A DNA stretch of 64,000 nucleotides from DASQGA01 sp963722715 (GCA_963722715.1 CAVROA010000020.1:1-64000); one strand, 5' to 3'; shown: positions 45,116 through 53,846, counted from the stretch's first letter. Made by a program: numbers and translations. Notes: generated by a model from the letters alone, not told the origin.

Positions 45116-46336
45116 ATGGCGGCGACAGTAGTCCTCGTCGGGACGCTCGACACGAAGGGCGTCGAGTACGACTACCTGCGCTCGCGGCTTCGGGAGCGGG
45201 GGGTCGACGTCGTGCTGGTCGATGCGGGCGTCATGGGCGAGCCGCTTGCCCAGCCGGACGTCGGCCGGGAGGAGGTCGCCCGCGCCGCCGGTGCCGAGGT
45301 GGCTGACCTCGCCGCGAGCGGAGATCGCGGTGCCGCCGTCGAGACGATGGCACGCGGCGCGGCGGAGATCGTGAAGCGGCTCCGCGCCGAAGGGCGGCTG
45401 GACGGCATCCTCGCTCTCGGTGGATCGGGCGGCTCGGCCATCGCGACGTACGCGATGCGCCAGCTGCCGGTCGGAGTCCCCAAGCTCATGGTCTCGACCG
45501 TCGCCTCGGGCGACACACGGCCTTACGTGGGCGCCGTCGACGTCACGATGATGTACTCGGTCGTCGACATCGCCGGGATCAACCAGGTTTCCGAGCGCAT
45601 CCTGACCAACGCCGCCGCTGCGATCGCCGGCATGGCCGACGCCCAGTCGATCGAGATCGCCGAGTCGGGAAGGCCGCTCGTCGGCGCGACCATGTTCGGC
45701 GTCACGACGCCGTGCGTGACGCGGGCTCGCGAACGCCTCGAGGAGCTTGGGTACGAAGTCCTCGTCTTCCACGCGACCGGGACCGGCGGGCAATCAATGG
45801 AGGCGCTGGTACGAGGCGGCTTCATCGCGGCGGTGCTCGACGCGACCACCACGGAGCTCGCGGACGATCTCGTCGGAGGGGTCCTTTCCGCCGGCCCGGA
45901 CCGACTGGAGGCAGCAGGCGAGGTCGGGATTCCCCAGGTCGTCTCGCTGGGGGCCCTCGACATGGTCAACTTCGGCCCGATGGAGACGGTGCCCGAGCGG
46001 TTCCGGGAACGGCGCCTCTACGTGCACAACCCGACGATCACGCTCATGCGGACGACCCCCGAGGAGTGCGCCGAGCTGGGCCGGCGGATCGCGCGCAAGC
46101 TGAACGCGGCCCAGGGCCCGGTCTCGCTGTTCATCCCGCTCCGCGGCATCTCACTGATCGCGGTCGAGGGCCAGGTCTTCCACGACCCGGACGCGGACGA
46201 GGCGCTCCTCGCCGCGCTGCGCGAGGATCTCGACGACTCGGTCGACGTGCGCGAGCTCGACACGGATATCAACGACCCCGCGTTTGCGGAGGCAATGGCC
46301 GACCGCCTGCACGAGCTCCACGGGAGGGCCCGATGA
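45116..46336 (+). CDS. UPF0261 / Tm-1-like ATP-binding protein
   Basis: 406 residues starting one base after the LivF stop. N-terminal VVLVGTLDTKGVEYDYLRSR and later LALGGSGGSAIATYAMRQL, MMYSVVDIAGINQVSERIL and GATMFGVTTPCVTRARE are UPF0261 signatures. This family equals the N-terminal domain of the tomato Tm-1 protein, which binds ATP and the viral replicase; bacterial function is unknown. The next gene encodes the other half of Tm-1. A paralogue is encoded at 57,692-58,945. Confidence 0.87.
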   Translation: MAATVVLVGTLDTKGVEYDYLRSRLRERGVDVVLVDAGVMGEPLAQPDVGREEVARAAGAEVADLAASGDRGAAVETMARGAAEIVKRLRAEGRLDGILALGGSGGSAIATYAMRQLPVGVPKLMVSTVASGDTRPYVGAVDVTMMYSVVDIAGINQVSERILTNAAAAIAGMADAQSIEIAESGRPLVGATMFGVTTPCVTRARERLEELGYEVLVFHATGTGGQSMEALVRGGFIAAVLDATTTELADDLVGGVLSAGPDRLEAAGEVGIPQVVSLGALDMVNFGPMETVPERFRERRLYVHNPTITLMRTTPEECAELGRRIARKLNAAQGPVSLFIPLRGISLIAVEGQVFHDPDADEALLAALREDLDDSVDVRELDTDINDPAFAEAMADRLHELHGRAR

Positions 46337-47178
46337 CGCGGCAGGAGGCGCTCGACCGGCTGCGGGCCGAAGTCGCCGAGGGAAGGCCGATCATCGGCGC
46401 CGGAGCGGGTACAGGCCTTTCCGCCAAGTGTGCCGAGGCCGGCGGGGCCGACCTGATCATCATCTACAACTCGGGCCGTTACCGGATGGCAGGGCGCGGG
46501 TCGCTGGCCGGCCTCCTGCCCTACGGGGACGCGAACGCCATCGTCGTCGAGATGGCGTCGGAGGTGCTCCCGATCGTCAAGGAGACTCCGGTCCTCGCCG
46601 GAGTGTGCGGCACGGACCCTTTCCGGCTCATGCCCGTCTTTCTCCGGCAGCTCCGGGACCTGGGCTTCTCGGGGATCCAGAACTTTCCAACCGTGGGCCT
46701 GATCGACGGCACCTTCCGCGCCAACCTCGAGGAGACAGGGATGGGGTATGGACTCGAGGTCGATCTCGTCCGGGCAGCCCGCGAGCTCGATCTCCTGACC
46801 GCGCCGTACGTCTTCACGCCCGAGGACGCTCGCGCGATGGCGGCGGCCGGCGCCGACGTCCTCGTCCCCCACATGGGGCTGACGACGTCAGGGACGATCG
46901 GCGCGGAGACGGCGAAGACGCTCGACGAGTCGGTGGAGCTCGTCCAGGCGATGCACGATGCCGCGCGGGAGGTCGATCCGGACGTGCTCGTGCTCTGCCA
47001 CGGTGGGCCGATCGCCGAGCCGGAGGACGCGGCCTACGTGCTCGAGCGGACGAGCGGGGTGGTCGGCTTCTTCGGCGCTTCGAGCATGGAGCGCCTTCCG
47101 ACCGAGATCGCGATGACCGAGAACATGCGACGCTTCAAGGCAATCTCGACCGAGGAGGAGACGCGTGCAGGCGGTTGA
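46333..47178 (+). CDS. PEP-hydrolase-like TIM-barrel protein (Tm-1 C-terminal half)
   Basis: 281 residues from ATG 46,333 (ATGA overlap with UPF0261). Signatures: IIGAGAGTGLSAKCAEAGGA, LIIIYNSGRYRMAGRGSLAG, GVCGTDPFRLM, GFSGIQNFPTVGLIDG and LVPHMGLTTSGTIGA. This is the family sometimes named phosphoenolpyruvate hydrolase, fused C-terminal to UPF0261 in plant Tm-1. The name rests on weak biochemical support. Overlapping genes argue that the two proteins act as a complex. Confidence 0.85.
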   Translation: MTRQEALDRLRAEVAEGRPIIGAGAGTGLSAKCAEAGGADLIIIYNSGRYRMAGRGSLAGLLPYGDANAIVVEMASEVLPIVKETPVLAGVCGTDPFRLMPVFLRQLRDLGFSGIQNFPTVGLIDGTFRANLEETGMGYGLEVDLVRAARELDLLTAPYVFTPEDARAMAAAGADVLVPHMGLTTSGTIGAETAKTLDESVELVQAMHDAAREVDPDVLVLCHGGPIAEPEDAAYVLERTSGVVGFFGASSMERLPTEIAMTENMRRFKAISTEEETRAGG

Positions 47179-47575
47179 TCCGAACCAGCTCCCGACGCAC
47201 ACCTTCGACTGGGGCTCGATCAAGTGGCTCGTCTCGCCCGAGAGCACCGAGGGCGCGGGAATGACGTTCGGCGAGGTCGTGCTCCAGCCGGGCAAGGGCC
47301 ACGACCGGCACAACCATCCCGAGTCGGAGGAGATCCTCTACGTCCTCTCGGGCGAGGGGGAGCAGATGCTCGACGACGGCGAGCCGTTCCAGGTGCGGCC
47401 GGGCGACACGATCTACGTCCCGACGGCCATGTTCCACTCGACCAAGAACACCGGCTGGCAGACGATGCGGCTGCTAGCGGTCTACAACCCCGGCGGGCCG
47501 GAGAAGGTGCTCGAGGGGCTGCCCGACTTCCAGGAGGTGCCGGCCGGCAGAGCTCCCACCTGGACGCGGGATTAG
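47165..47575 (+). CDS. Cupin-domain protein
   Basis: 136 residues from GTG 47,165, overlapping the previous gene by 14 bases. One cupin barrel with motif 1 RHNHPESEEILYVLSGEGE and motif 2 VRPGDTIYVPTAMFHSTKN, giving a complete His/His/Glu/His metal site. It could be an isomerase, a dioxygenase or a binding protein. Last of the overlapping genes on this strand; the next gene starts 18 bases later. Confidence 0.82.
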   Translation: MQAVDPNQLPTHTFDWGSIKWLVSPESTEGAGMTFGEVVLQPGKGHDRHNHPESEEILYVLSGEGEQMLDDGEPFQVRPGDTIYVPTAMFHSTKNTGWQTMRLLAVYNPGGPEKVLEGLPDFQEVPAGRAPTWTRD

Positions 47576-47593
47576 CTCGTGCTCCCGTTCTAA

Positions 47594-48514
47594 GTGCCGA
47601 TGCCGGGCGAGAAGGCATTCATCTCCTGCGCGATCACGGGTGGGATGACCGTCCCGGGCCAGAGCGAAGCCATCCCGGTGACGGTCGAGGAGATCGTCGA
47701 CTCCGCTGTGGCGGCACACGAGGCGGGAGCGGCAATCGTCCACGTGCACGTCCGTGACCCGGCGACCGGGAAGCCGTCCGCCGAGCTCGGGCTCTTCGAG
47801 GAGGTGATCGCGGGCATCCGCGACCGGTGCAACGCGATCGTCCAGCCGACGACCGGTGGCGGCGTCGGCATGACGATCGACGAGCGGGCGCGTGTTCTCT
47901 CCGCCTGCCGGCCCGAACTGGCGAGCTTCAACGTGGGGAGCTTCAACTTCGGGATCTTCCAGGTCCGGCACCGCCCCGAGATGGAGCCCTGGGAGATCGA
48001 CTATCTGGAATCGACCCGCGAGTACGTCTTCAGGAACACGTTCGCGGACACGTACCGGCTCGCCGAGCTCTTTCGGGAGGCCGGGACGAAGCCCGAGCTC
48101 GAGACGTACGACGTCGGCCACCTCTACAACGTCGCCCACCTGCTCGAGCAGGAGCTGCTCGACCCGCCGCTCCACATCCAGTTCGTCCTCGGCGTGCTGG
48201 GCGCGAACGCCGCCACCCTCGAGCAGCTCCTCCACATGCGCCGCACCGCGAACGAGCTCTTCGGCGCCGGGGCCTACACGTGGTCGGCGGCCGGGGTCGG
48301 CTACCCGGGCGAGTTTCACCTCGCGGCGACCGCGCTCATGCTCGGCGGTCACGTCCGGGTGGGTCTCGAGGACAACCTGCGGCTCGACCTGGAGCGCCGG
48401 GCCGATTCGAACGCGGAGCTCGTCGAGAAGGCGATGAAGCTCGTGCCGCTGCTCGACCGGGAGCCTGCGACGGCCGACGAGGCGCGCGCCATCCTCGGCC
48501 TCAGGTCGCGCTAG
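47594..48514 (+). CDS. Beta-keto acid cleavage enzyme (BKACE/Kce family)
   Basis: 306 residues from GTG 47,594. TIM barrel of the former DUF849 family: AFISCAITGGMTVPGQS, zinc motif IVHVHVRDPATGKPS, VQPTTGGGVGMTIDERA and ASFNVGSFNFG. It condenses a beta-keto acid with acetyl-CoA and splits it into acetoacetate and a new acyl-CoA; the best known substrate is 3-keto-5-aminohexanoate. The HMG-CoA-lyase-like gene at 11,133 could act later on C4-C6 acids, but this is not shown. It ends convergently, overlapping the minus-strand operon by four bases. Confidence 0.87.
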   Translation: MPMPGEKAFISCAITGGMTVPGQSEAIPVTVEEIVDSAVAAHEAGAAIVHVHVRDPATGKPSAELGLFEEVIAGIRDRCNAIVQPTTGGGVGMTIDERARVLSACRPELASFNVGSFNFGIFQVRHRPEMEPWEIDYLESTREYVFRNTFADTYRLAELFREAGTKPELETYDVGHLYNVAHLLEQELLDPPLHIQFVLGVLGANAATLEQLLHMRRTANELFGAGAYTWSAAGVGYPGEFHLAATALMLGGHVRVGLEDNLRLDLERRADSNAELVEKAMKLVPLLDREPATADEARAILGLRSR

Positions 48515-49656
48515 ACCTCGACGACCGCCGCAGCCCGCTGTGACTCGAGCGCTGCCGTGAACAGGCGGTGCGTGGCTGCGGCCTCTTCCGGCGTCGCGCA
48601 GTAGAAGGGCTGGCGCATGTGCTCGCGCCCGTGCGCGAGCTCGTCGAGGAACGCTGCCCACATCTGGAGGATCGCGTCCGAGAAGCCGAACTCGAAGATC
48701 GCGCCCGTGATCGTCGGATAGGCAGAGACGGACCCGAGATCGAGCGTCCGCCAGGCCTGCGGCAGGCCCCGCTCGAACACGAGTGTCCGGAGCGTCTTCG
48801 GGAACTTGGTCGTGTACGCGATCGAGGCTTCGGTGCCGTCGATCTCGATCGTCCACGTGTTCGTCTCGCCCGGTGCGATCCGCTTGGTCTCGATCCGGAG
48901 CGGGAACGGCTGCCCCGCGTCCTCGGCCTCGCAGAGGAGGACGGCGTTGTCCCACGTGTCGCAGGGCGCCGTGCCGCCGGCTCCGTCCGGGCGCTCGGGC
49001 ACCACGTCCGTCAGGATCGCCCGCACGTTCTGCGGTGCCCAGCCGGCGCGGAGCGGCAGGTGGAGGGCGTGCATGCCGAGATCGCCGAGACAGCCGTACG
49101 CGCCGTTCAGCGCCGCGCGCCGCTTCCAGTTGATCGGCTTCTCGGGGTCGAGGTCGCTGGAGTGGAGGAAGAGCGAGCGAACCTCGATCACGCGGCCGAA
49201 CCGGCGCTCCCTGACGAAGCGCGCGACCTCCTGGCCGCCCGGATAGAAGGGGAGCTCCGACGAGCACCGCACGAGCAGGTCCGGCCGGGCGGCGATCTCG
49301 CGGTTGATCGCCTCGTTCGCCGGCAGGTCGATTCCGAACGGCTTCTCGCCGAGGAGGTGCTTCCCGGCGCGGAGAGCCGCCGTGTAGAGCTCCTCGTGCA
49401 GATGGTGCGGTACAGCGCAGTAGACGGCGTCGATCGACTCGTCCGCAACGAGCTCGTGCCAGTCTGAGACGAGGCGCGGCGCCGGGCGCAGTCGCTCGTA
49501 CCAGCCGAGCACCTGCGGGTTCGTGTCGCAGACGGCGACCAGTTCCGGCCGGACGCCGAGATCGTCGAGGTGAGCCCAGCGCGCCGCGGCACTCGCGAAC
49601 TCGCGACCCATGAGCCCGCCACCCACCAGCCCGAAGCGGACAACTCGCTCAGCCAC
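48511..49656 (-). CDS. Gfo/Idh/MocA family NAD-dependent dehydrogenase
   Basis: 381 residues from GTG 49,656, which overlaps the aldolase stop by eight bases. Rossmann loop RFGLVGGGLMGREFASAAAR, AVYCAVPHHLHEELYTAALR, catalytic LLGEKPFG. Oxidises sugars, cyclitols or their acids. Last gene of the long minus-strand operon. A second family member is encoded at 53,839; the two are far from identical, so they probably act on different intermediates. Confidence 0.88.
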   Translation of the reverse strand: MAERVVRFGLVGGGLMGREFASAAARWAHLDDLGVRPELVAVCDTNPQVLGWYERLRPAPRLVSDWHELVADESIDAVYCAVPHHLHEELYTAALRAGKHLLGEKPFGIDLPANEAINREIAARPDLLVRCSSELPFYPGGQEVARFVRERRFGRVIEVRSLFLHSSDLDPEKPINWKRRAALNGAYGCLGDLGMHALHLPLRAGWAPQNVRAILTDVVPERPDGAGGTAPCDTWDNAVLLCEAEDAGQPFPLRIETKRIAPGETNTWTIEIDGTEASIAYTTKFPKTLRTLVFERGLPQAWRTLDLGSVSAYPTITGAIFEFGFSDAILQMWAAFLDELAHGREHMRQPFYCATPEEAAATHRLFTAALESQRAAAVVEV

Positions 49657-50476
49657 GGAGCCGGTCGAGCGCTTCCTCCGCGGATGCATCCTCGTGGAGG
49701 ATGGACATGAGCGCGCGGATCATTGCGGCCGGAGCCTCGTGCTGGATCACGTTTCTTCCGTAGACGATCCCGGCGGCTCCCATGGCGAGCACGGCCTCGG
49801 TGCGACGGAGGATCTCCTCGTCGGGCGCCCGGCCGCCACCGCGCACGAGCACGGGCCTGCCACCTGCCGCCTCGACGACGCGCCCGTAGTCTTCGAGGTC
49901 GTCGGTCGGATCGGCCTTGACGACGTCAGCGCCGAGCTCGACCGCCTGGCGGACGAGCGTCACGATCCGGTCTGCGTCGCCGTCGACCCCGTAGCCCGTC
50001 TCGCCCGCCTTCATGGCCAGCGGTTCGACCATCAGCGGCATTCCCATCGGGTCACAGCTCGCGCGCAGGCGTGACACGTTCCGGACGCAGGCCTGCACGA
50101 GCTCCGGCTGACCGGGCAGAAGGAGGACGTTCGCGACGACGCACGCGGCGTCGAGCGCCACTGCTTGCTCGACCGCGTTCTCAACCAGCTCGCTCCAGAG
50201 ATACTCGCGCTCGAGGCCCTCGCGCCCGTAGACGTTCGCGACGTCGGTTCGCAGGACGAGCGCCGGCTTGGCCGGGCCGGGAATGCGCTGGAGTAGCGGC
50301 GCCTGGCCAGGCGAGAGCTGGATCGCGTCGGGACTCGCGGCGGCGAGCGTGGCGACCGCGTGCTCCATGTCCTCGATCCCGGCGAGGAAGGACGGCTCTC
50401 CGAACAAGCCGTGGTCGACGGCCACGTCGAGGCATCTGCCGTCCGCCGCGAACAGTCGCTTGAGGCGGGCCTGCAC
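49649..50476 (-). CDS. Class I aldolase, DhnA/DeoC-LacD superfamily
   Basis: 275 residues. FbaB/DhnA-type TIM barrel: LDVAVDHGLFGEPSFLAGI, SPGQAPLLQRI, the Schiff-base Lys in LGADVVKADPTDD, and the phosphate loop VLVRGGGRAPDEE...AAGIVYGRNVIQ. It cleaves a phosphorylated ketose or deoxy sugar to a triose phosphate and an aldehyde. Next to a PfkB kinase that would supply the phosphorylated substrate. The substrate could be a fructose- or tagatose-type, deoxy or sulfo sugar; nothing here decides. Confidence 0.82.
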   Translation of the reverse strand: MQARLKRLFAADGRCLDVAVDHGLFGEPSFLAGIEDMEHAVATLAAASPDAIQLSPGQAPLLQRIPGPAKPALVLRTDVANVYGREGLEREYLWSELVENAVEQAVALDAACVVANVLLLPGQPELVQACVRNVSRLRASCDPMGMPLMVEPLAMKAGETGYGVDGDADRIVTLVRQAVELGADVVKADPTDDLEDYGRVVEAAGGRPVLVRGGGRAPDEEILRRTEAVLAMGAAGIVYGRNVIQHEAPAAMIRALMSILHEDASAEEALDRLRG

Positions 50477-50480
50477 GGGA

Positions 50481-51407
50481 CTAGCCTAATCCGGCCAGGG
50501 CCGACGTTTCCTCGAGCCCGCGTAAGCCGTTATACGCACCGCTCGCCGTGGCCGCGAGGGCGCCCGTCGCGTTCGCGAGCCGGGCGGCAGCCTCCAGAGG
50601 CAGCCCCGCGAGCTTCGCGTGCAAGAAGCCCGCCGCAAACGCGTCGCCGGAGCCAGTTCCGTCCACCACCTCGACGACCGGCGCCGGAACGTGGCCCTCG
50701 AACGTCTTGCCTGCGACGTAGCAGCCGTCCGGGCCGAGCGTCACCGCGACCTCGCGGACGCCGAGCTCCCGGAGTCTCCGTGCCGCCCGGCTGGGTTCCT
50801 GCTCGCCCGTGACCCCTTGCGCCTCAGCGAGGCTCGGCGTGAAGAGGTCGAGCTCCGCCAGCGACGGGAGCACGCGATTCCAGCGACCGCTCGCATCGTA
50901 GGCCGTGTCGAGCGAGGTCAGGATTCCTCGCTGTCGCGCCTCCGCGAGGACGGCGGCCGTCGGCTCTCCGTCCAGCGCCTCCAGGAGCAACGCGCCGCCG
51001 ACGTGGAGCGCCCGACCCGAGAAGATCAGCTCCGGATCGAGATCGTCAGCACGCAGGCTCGCGTTCGCGCCCGGGAGGTGCAGGAACGTGCGCTCGCCGT
51101 CGGCTCCGACCAGAGCGACCGTCGCCGACGTCGGTGTCTCCGGATCCCGCACGACCGCCCGCGAGTCGACGCCGCGCTGTTCCAGAATGCCGAGCAGTAC
51201 GTCGCCGAGTGGGTCGACCCCCAACTTGCCCGCCGCGGCCGCGCGGAGCCCCAGGCGGGTCAGGGCGCTTGCCGTGTTGAGCGCGCAGCCGCCGCCGTGG
51301 ACGCGTATCTCGTCGACGAGTGCCAGTGTGCCTCGCTCGGGCAAGCGGTCGACCGGCCGCGCGATCACGTCGGCGACGAGGATCCCGAGGCAGACGACGT
51401 CTGTCAC
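50481..51407 (-). CDS. PfkB-family carbohydrate kinase
   Basis: 308 residues from GTG 51,407. Ribokinase fold: VCLGILVADVIARPVDRLP, substrate loop HGGGCALNTASALTRLGL, ASLRADDLD, and the anion hole with catalytic Asp in VDGTGSGDAFAAGFL. Phosphorylates a sugar or sugar acid, presumably the substrate of the adjacent aldolase gene, five bases downstream. Its start overlaps the LutC stop. Confidence 0.9.
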   Translation of the reverse strand: MTDVVCLGILVADVIARPVDRLPERGTLALVDEIRVHGGGCALNTASALTRLGLRAAAAGKLGVDPLGDVLLGILEQRGVDSRAVVRDPETPTSATVALVGADGERTFLHLPGANASLRADDLDPELIFSGRALHVGGALLLEALDGEPTAAVLAEARQRGILTSLDTAYDASGRWNRVLPSLAELDLFTPSLAEAQGVTGEQEPSRAARRLRELGVREVAVTLGPDGCYVAGKTFEGHVPAPVVEVVDGTGSGDAFAAGFLHAKLAGLPLEAAARLANATGALAATASGAYNGLRGLEETSALAGLG

Positions 51408-51787
51408 GCGGGGAGGAGGACGATGTGCACTTCGGCGGGCCCGTGGAGGCCGACGATCATGCGCTGCTCGATGTCGGCGCTCTGGCTCGGACCGGTCACG
51501 ATCGAGAGCGAGGAGGGAAGCGGACGCTCGAGACTCGCAAAGAGCGTCGCGAGGTCGGGGAGAATCCGATTCTCCGACAGGAGGGAGACGTGGACGTCGC
51601 CGACGAGGTGTCGCGCGCGAGGCTCATTCGGCGAAGCTGCGATGACGACGCTGCCCGTGTCTGCGAGCCCGTAGAGGGCGACTGAGACGCCGGCCCCCTC
51701 GAGCGCCGGTGGCTCGCCGCGGTGGACACGGAAGTGCGCCTCCTCCGCGTTGCGAACGAAGCGCTCCACGAGCTCTTCCCTGCTCAT
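51404..51787 (-). CDS. LUD-domain protein, short LutC-like
   Basis: 127 residues from ATG 51,787. The C-terminal LUD signatures are clear: YGLADTGSVVIAASPNEPR, VGDVHVSLLSENRIL, and GPSQSADIEQRMIVGLHGPAE. LutC proteins usually have about 200-240 residues; the segment between the N-terminal helix (residues 1-25) and this core is missing about 70 residues. Either it is a compact lineage-specific form or a deletion has occurred. It follows LutB with a four-base overlap. LutABC oxidises L-lactate to pyruvate. Confidence 0.78.
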   Translation of the reverse strand: MSREELVERFVRNAEEAHFRVHRGEPPALEGAGVSVALYGLADTGSVVIAASPNEPRARHLVGDVHVSLLSENRILPDLATLFASLERPLPSSLSIVTGPSQSADIEQRMIVGLHGPAEVHIVLLPA

Positions 51788-53160
51788 CGGCGGTCGCGGA
51801 ACCGGCGGCGCGCGATCGGCGCGAGCTCGCGCCCTGCGCTCCACGCACGGCCCGGCCCGATCCGCCGCGCCAGCCGCTGTCCAATCCGGGCGAAGGCGGT
51901 CGAGAGCCGGTAGAGCGACGGCCGCGACCAGGCGAAGGACCAGAGCGTGAACGCGAGCCGCTCCCGGGTGGACGCAATCCGCTCCTCCACCAGGTCCTTG
52001 CGCAGCTCGAGGAGGAGCTCGTGCAGCGGGATCTTCACCGGGCAGACGTCCGTGCATGCTCCGCAGAGAGAGGAGGCATGGGGCAGATCGGGAGCGCGCT
52101 CGAGCCCCGTCAGGAGCGGCACGAGGATCGCTCCCATGGGCCCCGAGTAGACAGGCCCGTACGCCGCGCCGCCACTCTTGCGGTAGACAGGACAGACGTT
52201 GATGCACGCACCACAGCGGATGCAGGCGAGCATTTCCCGGTACCGGGTCTCCCGGAGCCGCGACCGCCCGTTGTCGATGACGACAACGTGGAACTCCTCC
52301 GGCCCGTCCGTCTCGCCCCGGCCCGCCGTCCCGCTCACGAGGCGGGTGTAGGAGGTCAGCCGCTGCCCCGTCGCGCTCCGCGCCAGGAGCTGGAGGAGGA
52401 CGCCCAGCTCCTCGAGGGTCGGCACCAGGCGCTCGAGTCCGAGCAGGGCGACGTGAACGCGGGGAAGGGCCGTCAGGAGGCCGGCGTTGCCCTCGTTCGT
52501 GACGAGGCAGATCGAGCCGGTCTCGGAGACGGCGAAGTTTGCGCCCGTGACGCCGACGTCGGCCGTCCGGAACACCTCGGCCAGCTGGCGGCGCGCAACC
52601 CGTCCGAGCTCCTGCAGGTCCGGTGAAACGGGCGCGCCCTCGACTTGCTCGAAGAGCCTGGCGACCTCCGGCGCCGTCTGGCGGATCGCCGGGACGATGA
52701 TGTGCTCGGGGTGGCCACCGGCAAGCTGGACGATGTACTCGCCGAGGTCGGTCTCGACGACCTTCATCCCCTCGGCTTCGAGTGCGGCGTTCAAGCCGAT
52801 CTCTTCGCTCGCCATCGACTTCGACTTCGCGACGAGGCGTGCGCCGGCGGCCCGGGCGATTGCGACGACAGCCTCCCGGGCCTCGGCGTCGGTCGCGCAG
52901 AGATGGACGTGGCCGCCGCGCGACTCGACCTGCTCGGTGAACGTCTTCAGGTGGCGGTCGAGGTCGTCGATCGTGCGCATGCGGATCTGGTAGGCGCGAT
53001 CCCGAAGCGCCTCTCCGTCCTCGAGCCCGTTCCACGTCGTGAGCCGGTGTTCTTTGAGACGGCCCGTGACGCCGTCGAACGCGGCCTGGACGTTGGGGTC
53101 CGCGAGTTGCTCGCGGGCGATCTGTCGGAAGCTTCCGGGCGGTCTGGCGAGGCTCGTCAC
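51784..53160 (-). CDS. LutB-like iron-sulfur lactate utilisation protein
   Basis: 458 residues from GTG 53,160 (GTGA overlap with LutA). LUD domain in the first 300 residues (KSKSMASEEIGLNAALEAEG, TGANFAVSETGSICLVTNEGN), then two 4Fe-4S motifs, CIRCGACINVCPVYRKSGG and CGACTDVCPVKIPLHE, and a helical tail. Typical LutB length. Central electron carrier of the LutABC L-lactate dehydrogenase complex. Confidence 0.9.
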   Translation of the reverse strand: MTSLARPPGSFRQIAREQLADPNVQAAFDGVTGRLKEHRLTTWNGLEDGEALRDRAYQIRMRTIDDLDRHLKTFTEQVESRGGHVHLCATDAEAREAVVAIARAAGARLVAKSKSMASEEIGLNAALEAEGMKVVETDLGEYIVQLAGGHPEHIIVPAIRQTAPEVARLFEQVEGAPVSPDLQELGRVARRQLAEVFRTADVGVTGANFAVSETGSICLVTNEGNAGLLTALPRVHVALLGLERLVPTLEELGVLLQLLARSATGQRLTSYTRLVSGTAGRGETDGPEEFHVVVIDNGRSRLRETRYREMLACIRCGACINVCPVYRKSGGAAYGPVYSGPMGAILVPLLTGLERAPDLPHASSLCGACTDVCPVKIPLHELLLELRKDLVEERIASTRERLAFTLWSFAWSRPSLYRLSTAFARIGQRLARRIGPGRAWSAGRELAPIARRRFRDRR

Positions 53161-53846
53161 GCGGCTACGCCCCTGGCGAGCGCAGTCGCGAGGTGGACCA
53201 CCGGCAGCCCGCCGACTCGCTCCGACCGCCCGCGGAGCTGCATGAGGCAACCAGGGTCGGCCGTCACGAGAGCGTCCGCCCCCGCTGCCCCGGAGAGCTT
53301 GTCGTCCGCGAGCGAAACCGAGATCTCGGGCTGGCGAACCGAGAACGTGCCGCCGAAGCCACAGCAGAGATCCGGGCGGACGAGCTCCACGAGCGTCCCG
53401 CCCGAGGCTTCCAGCAGTTTCCGGGGCGCGTCGGAGACCCGGAGCTCGCGGAGCATGTGGCAGGAGTCGTGGTAGGCGACCCGGAGACCGGCGTTCCGCT
53501 GTGGAACCGGAGCCTCGCGTGCGGCGAGGAACGCCGAGAGCTCCCAGATCTCGAAGGGCGGCTGGTCGATCAGCTCGGGCAGATGGTGCGCCACCATCGC
53601 CGTGCACGACCCGGAGGGGCAGACGATCGGCAGCTCGCGTCCGAACGCGCGCGCGAAGCCACGCGCGACCCGCCGGGCGGCTGCCCGGTGACCGGCGTTG
53701 AAGGCCGGCTGGCCGCAGCACACCTGGCCGCGCGGGAACTCGACCTCGAATCCAGCCTCTCTGAGCAGCGACTCGGCGTCCGCGACGGCGTCGGGGAAGA
53801 CGAGGTCTCCGAGGCAGGTCGCGAAGAGCTGGACGCGCTCAGCGAT
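53157..53846 (-). CDS. LutA-like CCG-domain protein with no standard start codon
   Basis: 229 codons. Two cysteine-rich CCG domains: CCGQPAFNAGH and CCGFGGTFS, with GSCTAMVAHHLPEL and HDSCHMLREL. The N-terminal strand must be ERVQLFATCLGDLVFPDAVA, as LutA proteins start MRVxLFATC. The frame has no ATG, GTG or TTG there, only an ATC at 53,846 ten bases after AGGAG and just after an in-frame TGA. A caller would start at the GTG or ATG near 53,725 and lose 40 conserved residues. Third part of LutABC; it overlaps the upstream dehydrogenase gene by eight bases. Confidence 0.83.
   Translation of the reverse strand: MAERVQLFATCLGDLVFPDAVADAESLLREAGFEVEFPRGQVCCGQPAFNAGHRAAARRVARGFARAFGRELPIVCPSGSCTAMVAHHLPELIDQPPFEIWELSAFLAAREAPVPQRNAGLRVAYHDSCHMLRELRVSDAPRKLLEASGGTLVELVRPDLCCGFGGTFSVRQPEISVSLADDKLSGAAGADALVTADPGCLMQLRGRSERVGGLPVVHLATALARGVAA

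Noticed and set aside
49649..51407. Sulfoquinovose (sulfo-EMP) pathway from kinase, class I aldolase and DeoR regulator
   Set aside because: The three families match YihV, YihT and YihW only at superfamily level; no sulfolactaldehyde reductase, sulfoquinovosidase or sulfonate exporter is recognisable.
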